This document shows positions 59,746 to 64,000 of a DNA stretch of 64,000 nt, piece by piece. The position numbers and the translations under genes were made by a program. The first letter of the stretch is position 1. Each line of letters opens with the position of its first letter. A model generated the notes under the pieces. It worked only from the letters and a program-made list of their open reading frames with translations. It made no database searches and was not told the origin of the DNA. The DNA lies in contig NC_090946.1 of NCBI RefSeq assembly GCF_040807025.1, positions 4,134,001 through 4,198,000 of the forward strand, written 5' to 3'. Origin of the DNA: Struthio camelus (Eukaryota; Chordata; Aves; Struthioniformes; Struthionidae).

Positions 59746-60744
59746 GGCCATTAAGACATTTTACAGTTGACTGCTGATAATATAATCAATGCTGAGCTCA
59801 GAGTAAGAATAGAAACAGTCCTTTCCCAAGTGAGGTCTCATCCAAATCAAGATCCTAGGTCGGTGTGAAGTTCTGGGCAGGCAATAGGAGGGGTTCTGTC
59901 CATTCCCCTCCCTCCTATTTTACTTCAACCTTGTGAAGGAGCTGTTGGAGTGGAAAGGTGGATGGTGATGGATTTTCACGTGCAGCATAGTGGAACATAT
60001 AGAGAAAAGGGGGAGGTGATAAATGAGGCTTCATAACTCTTGTCGCTGTTGGTGTTGAGGGGCTAGTGGGACACAAACAGCAATGTGGGGACCTGTAGAC
60101 TAGGGACAGGCTTCTCAGCCCAGAATGAAAAGTTTGGATACTAGATGTTGTATTGATGTGCAGGGGTTTGGAAAGGGGAGCTGATCAAAAGTCAACATAA
60201 TCCAAGAGGATGGGCTTGTGGAACATCAGAGTAGGGACCTTTACTGTTTCTCTGCTTTTAGACATGGGCACTGTGGCTCTGTTTTACCCGGGAGATGTCT
60301 GTGGATAAAACAGATCATGGATGATCACTGATAGATGTGCATTTTTACTGTGACTTTTCAACACAGCTGTCTTAATTTAGTCAAGGCCCAGATACGTAGG
60401 CGTTCATGCCACTGTGCAGTCCAGAACCTACAGTGTTTCACCAAAGCCAAATTTGGCTTTTAAAGAGATGAGACTCAGTACCAATGACAATTAGCTATAA
60501 CACTTAATAAAGTTGTCCCCAGACACCACAAATGTTTGCTACCATTGGTCTAGAGTAATGCCTCAAACCTCACCTGGACAGCAGTGCTTAGCAGGCAACA
60601 CATTGTAGGTGTCATCATCCTTGGCTTGTGCTTTCATCTGAAAGAAATGGGTGGCCTGTGGCTGTGAGCAGCAGTGGAGGCATCCTGGGCTATGTGTTAC
60701 TGAGGGAGCTACAGGGTGGGGAATCGCTGTTCTAGATAGGCACT

Positions 60745-60763
60745 GGGGGGGGGGGGGGGGGGG
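60745..60763 (+). repeat. G19 homopolymer
   Basis: Uninterrupted run of 19 G on the + strand. It can fold as a quadruplex and is prone to sequencing and length errors. Confidence 0.9.
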
Positions 60764-60840
60764 TCTAGTGAAGGCAAAGCTTTTGCATTGCTGGGACCCT
60801 GGCAGTGAGTTTTGGCATCTCCAGAGCTCTCTTAAACTGA

Positions 60841-60905
60841 TGCAAAGCCACTGAAATCAGTAGGACTCTGCTGTGTTTCACTACGTGAGATCTGGCCCAT
60901 AATAA
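60841..60905. repeat. Possible ancient repeat relic
   Basis: GATGCAAAGCCACTGAAATC, CAGTAGGACTCTG and GATCTGGCCCATAATAAAT resemble a common old sauropsid repeat phrase. Low confidence. Confidence 0.3.
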
Positions 60906-61885
60906 ATAAATTGGAATGCTTTCATTTAGCTCTTTGAAGGGGAGAAATAGCAGAGTTTTATGGGGCTTTTTTGTTTGTTTTAAAACCTCTTCTCTGCAGT
61001 ATTGGAAACCAACTCACACTGAGAGTAAGCTTGAGAACTAGATAGAGGAAATGGGCTGGAGAAAGTTAGTCTGATTTATCCTTTTTTGGTGGTTTAATCT
61101 GAGGAGTGATTGGCCAGTGAAAGGCTAATGTCAGTGAGTGAAAAGGGGACATGAGTTTTAGGACTGCAAGTTGCTCCCTGAAGATAGTTACTGTCTGAAG
61201 GAGACTAAGGTCTGAGGCCCAAGTTTTGTTATAACTGTTTCTGCTTTGATGAGCTTGTTGACTAAATGGGTCAGGATGTTGTTTGTTTGTTTTAGGGCTT
61301 TTGTTAATGCAGGATAACCCTGTTAAATCTCATTTTGCTGTTTTGCAGTCTTTATAGCACTCTTAATAAATCTAGAGGCCTTAACATACTTAGAAAAAAG
61401 TTTAGTGTCCATGAGCAGTTGGCAAGTCTCATATCATTAAGACACGTGTCCTACGCTACTGGTTACATTGTAGTGGGGGGTGAGCTCAGAACCTCCTTGG
61501 ACTGGCCTCCATACAGTGAGAGACAGATTCTCCTTATTCACAGAGGCAGCTAAGGAGCACTCTGATAAAATGAACACACAGAGATGAGAATGAAAGTCAG
61601 TCTCCTGGGTCCTCCTGAACTGTGCTAACCACAGCACCAGACTTTCCCTCTGCTCTCATTGTGCAGGGAATGCCACATTTAATTACCATTCTGCTGTGTT
61701 TTGTGAGAATGACTGAATGAAGCTAACTGTGAATCTGTACTTTACACTCCCTTCTCCTCTTTGCTTGCTTGCTAATTCATAAGGCTCAGGCAGTGGTAGT
61801 AGGTCTTTTGATAAAATTACCTTTCTTAGGATTTTTTTTTCTACTTTGAAAGTATCATTTCTTAAAATAAAGGCACTTAACTAAG

Positions 61886-61960
61886 TTTCAGGCCAGAAGG
61901 GACTATCGAGTTTTCTAGTGTGCTCTGTATAACAATCGTGAACAGTGCAACCTCTAACTG
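61886..61960 (-). repeat. Ancient CR1/L3-like 3'-end relic
   Basis: On the + strand, TTTCAGGCCAGAAGGGACTA, then TTTTCTAGTGTGCTCTGTAT, follows the order of the conserved 3' end of old CR1 lineages (compare the younger fragment at 37108). Many substitutions indicate great age. Confidence 0.5.
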
Positions 61961-62715
61961 AAACTGCAGAGGGATTAATCGAAGGTTTTGTGTTCTTTAC
62001 TGCCAGTGGAAATTTATCCATGAGACTGAGGTTAATATCACAGCTTTGCCAAGAGAACTGTCAGATTTCTGATCATATGTGGCTGTGGGTTTATGTTTCA
62101 TCTGTAAAAGAGCATAGCTCTGGGCTGGGGCCTTCACAGGAAAGAATATAGCTTATTGAACTGTCATCTTTGGCCTCTTCCTAGCCAGGTTCTGACTTGG
62201 CTCAGCCCTGAAATTCTGCATAGGCTGATGACTTCTCTGCGGGACTGGAGAAGTCACAAGACTTAGTGCAGATCATCAGAAATTTGTCTGTTTCTGCTGT
62301 AAGCCTTAAAAAACAATAACAAACATAACCACTGCCACCCTAAGCCTCAAAAAATAAAAGTTTCCAACAAGAGCACAGCGTAAAAGATGATTAGCACACC
62401 GATCTGACTTGCTGGCCAGTCTTAGTATACAGGTCTCTGTAAAAGAAAAAAAATGGTATCCCTGTCCTATCAGAGGCTAGGTGTGCCAGCTTGTTTTAGT
62501 AGATGTTCAGGTTTTGTGTTTTTTTTCTGAAGCAATAAGCAGGGCTCCTCCAGATAGAGCAGTGGGCTTCTGTTTGGATGAGATTTTCTATTTTCAGCTC
62601 CACCACTGTTATACAGTATAAATCCAGGCAGTTCTTTGTCTCTTTGCTTCTATCAATCCTTTATCTAACAGATTTGTACAATTCTGGGGCAAGATCCATC
62701 TCTTTCTTATTTTTC

Positions 62716-62750
62716 TTTCTTCTTCTTCTTCTTCTTCTTCTTTTTTTTTA
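62716..62750 (+). repeat. (TCT)n microsatellite with T-run
   Basis: About eight TCT units followed by a run of T. Simple repeat. Confidence 0.9.
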
Positions 62751-64000
62751 ATTTATGTAGCTCCTTGGATAAGGGATCTGTATTTTTGTGCGAGACCTTC
62801 AGGTACTACATGGAAACAAGAAGCCAGTAATCTTAGGTCTTCTTTTAATCCAGTGTGAGCAGGGATGTCATGGGGATCAGAACTCTAGGAACTGGTAATA
62901 TGGAAATAACTGGTGAAGATCACTGTGGTTGTTAATAAGTGTGGACTGTCCTTCTGGGAAAGAGACTGTTCAGCTCTCCCTTCTGGTGTGCAGGGTGAGT
63001 CTGCAGGCAGAAGGCCACTGGTGCAGTGGCACTCTAGTACCTTGGACAGCACTGCTGTCCCAAAAGGGTCTTTCCCAGGGTCCCTTCTCCTGCAAGAAGA
63101 TCAGATCTGCATTATGGGATCCCTGCCATATGAACAACCCCGTGGGATGCAGTAAGAATGGCAGGACAGCCAGCTCCCTGCAAGACAGTTACAGTCCTTT
63201 TCCCAGTTGCAGCAAAGTTGGGTAGAACAGCTCCAGAAAGTTCACTGAGTATGTAGAGGAAGATTCATCAAACCACATTTGATTCAGTTCTAGACCTAAG
63301 GCACAACCACTAAAGTACTTTACTAATGACATGGCATAAGGAATGACTCTTCCCTAGCCTCATGTGTGTGAACATGTTGCTAGGAGAGACCCAGGAATCT
63401 GCAAAAGGGAAAAGCGACATTCCTTTTGTGACACCCCAGTCCACACACTGACACTCCCAAAGAAGTAAAATAGGGCTTTAGGTGGGGATAGATCTTTGGA
63501 ATAGCACAAGTGTAACCTGCAGCAAAGACGGATCTCTGTAAAGAACTGGGTGTATCTGACAGCCACCTGATGATGTAGTCTGCTTGCAGCAAGCATCTCC
63601 TTAAGAAAGACCTTGCAGCATCAGAGAAGTCTTGGAGGCTGACAAAGGTAGGAAGGCATAGAAGATTTCCAGTGGAGAGTGTGTTGGAAGGTTTAGGTAA
63701 GCAGGAGGGAGCTGCTGGGCTCAAAAAAGCTAGAACATGGTTCAAATTGAAAATTTTTGAGAAGTGGGATTGACAGAGGAAAACTCACTAGAGGCTGAGC
63801 TGTGGGATGCTACTCTGGGCTGTGTGCACTTGTTATGTGTGTCTAGTGTAGTACACTGAAAGCCTTACCAGAACATACATGTTTGCATTACCTTTATGTT
63901 GCCACTCCTCAAGTGAGCTTCCCTTATCTCCAGGGATGTTCAGATACCATCTGGTATCCTATGGCAGCTGTAGAAGAACTATTGTCTTTTAAGGAACAGT

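Larger units (their letters stand above)
54739..64000 (+). other. MYRF: MYRF intron 1 (second part, continues past window)
   Basis: No match was found to the next MYRF coding segment. Contents are a possible MITE-like relic near 59650, a G19 homopolymer at 60745, an ageing repeat near 60841, a worn CR1 3' end near 61886, and a TCT microsatellite at 62716. Confidence 0.75.

Noticed and set aside
1..64000. CRISPR-like arrays, tRNA, rRNA, endogenous retrovirus or prokaryotic-type defence genes.
   Set aside because: Looked for regularly spaced repeats, tRNA-like elements, LTR and retroviral protein motifs by eye; none supported. The window is ordinary vertebrate two-gene DNA apart from the points listed.

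Overview
The window is vertebrate nuclear DNA, most likely from a bird. The evidence is widely spaced exons with GT-AG introns, CR1-type LINEs that end in the octamer tails typical of avian CR1, very little simple repeat, and a sharp CpG-island promoter. A crocodilian or turtle cannot be excluded from the sequence alone. Two neighbouring genes lie on the + strand. Their order (DAGLA then MYRF) is the same as on human chromosome 11q12, so the synteny is old.

Positions 1-25569 hold the 3' two thirds of DAGLA, sn1-specific diacylglycerol lipase alpha, the neuronal enzyme that makes the endocannabinoid 2-arachidonoylglycerol. Fourteen coding exons can be placed to the base. All reading phases agree across the junctions, and the exons together encode 819 residues plus a stop. 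The catalytic Ser (in GHSLG), Asp (in GKD) and His (in HEHLP) are all present, as is the C-terminal Homer-binding PPRLF motif. The N-terminal membrane domain lies upstream of the window. One intron (17877-18981) uses a GC-AG donor.

Two long CR1 copies sit in DAGLA introns in opposite orientation, at about 2100-4770 (- strand) and about 7688-9770 (+ strand). By eye they are near identical. They bracket four coding exons whose total length is 444 nt, a multiple of three. Both are dead as mobile elements. This inverted pair is the most interesting structural feature of the window.

Positions 25570 to about 48000 are the DAGLA 3' UTR and intergenic DNA. No further gene is recognisable. There is one short CR1 3' end (37108-37177), scattered ancient repeat relics, two candidate polyadenylation regions (27960 and 35915-35956) and small palindromes.

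Positions 48030-48660 are a dense CpG island that ends in the first coding exon of MYRF, the membrane-tethered myelin regulatory transcription factor. The 5' leader carries two short upstream ORFs, the second overlapping the main start codon. From 48683 to 64000 the sequence is MYRF intron 1. It contains a candidate alternative first exon at 54711-54738 that ends in the same splice phase as the canonical exon 1. No second canonical MYRF exon is found before the window ends.

No bacterial-type system, CRISPR array, tRNA, rRNA or intact mobile element was found.
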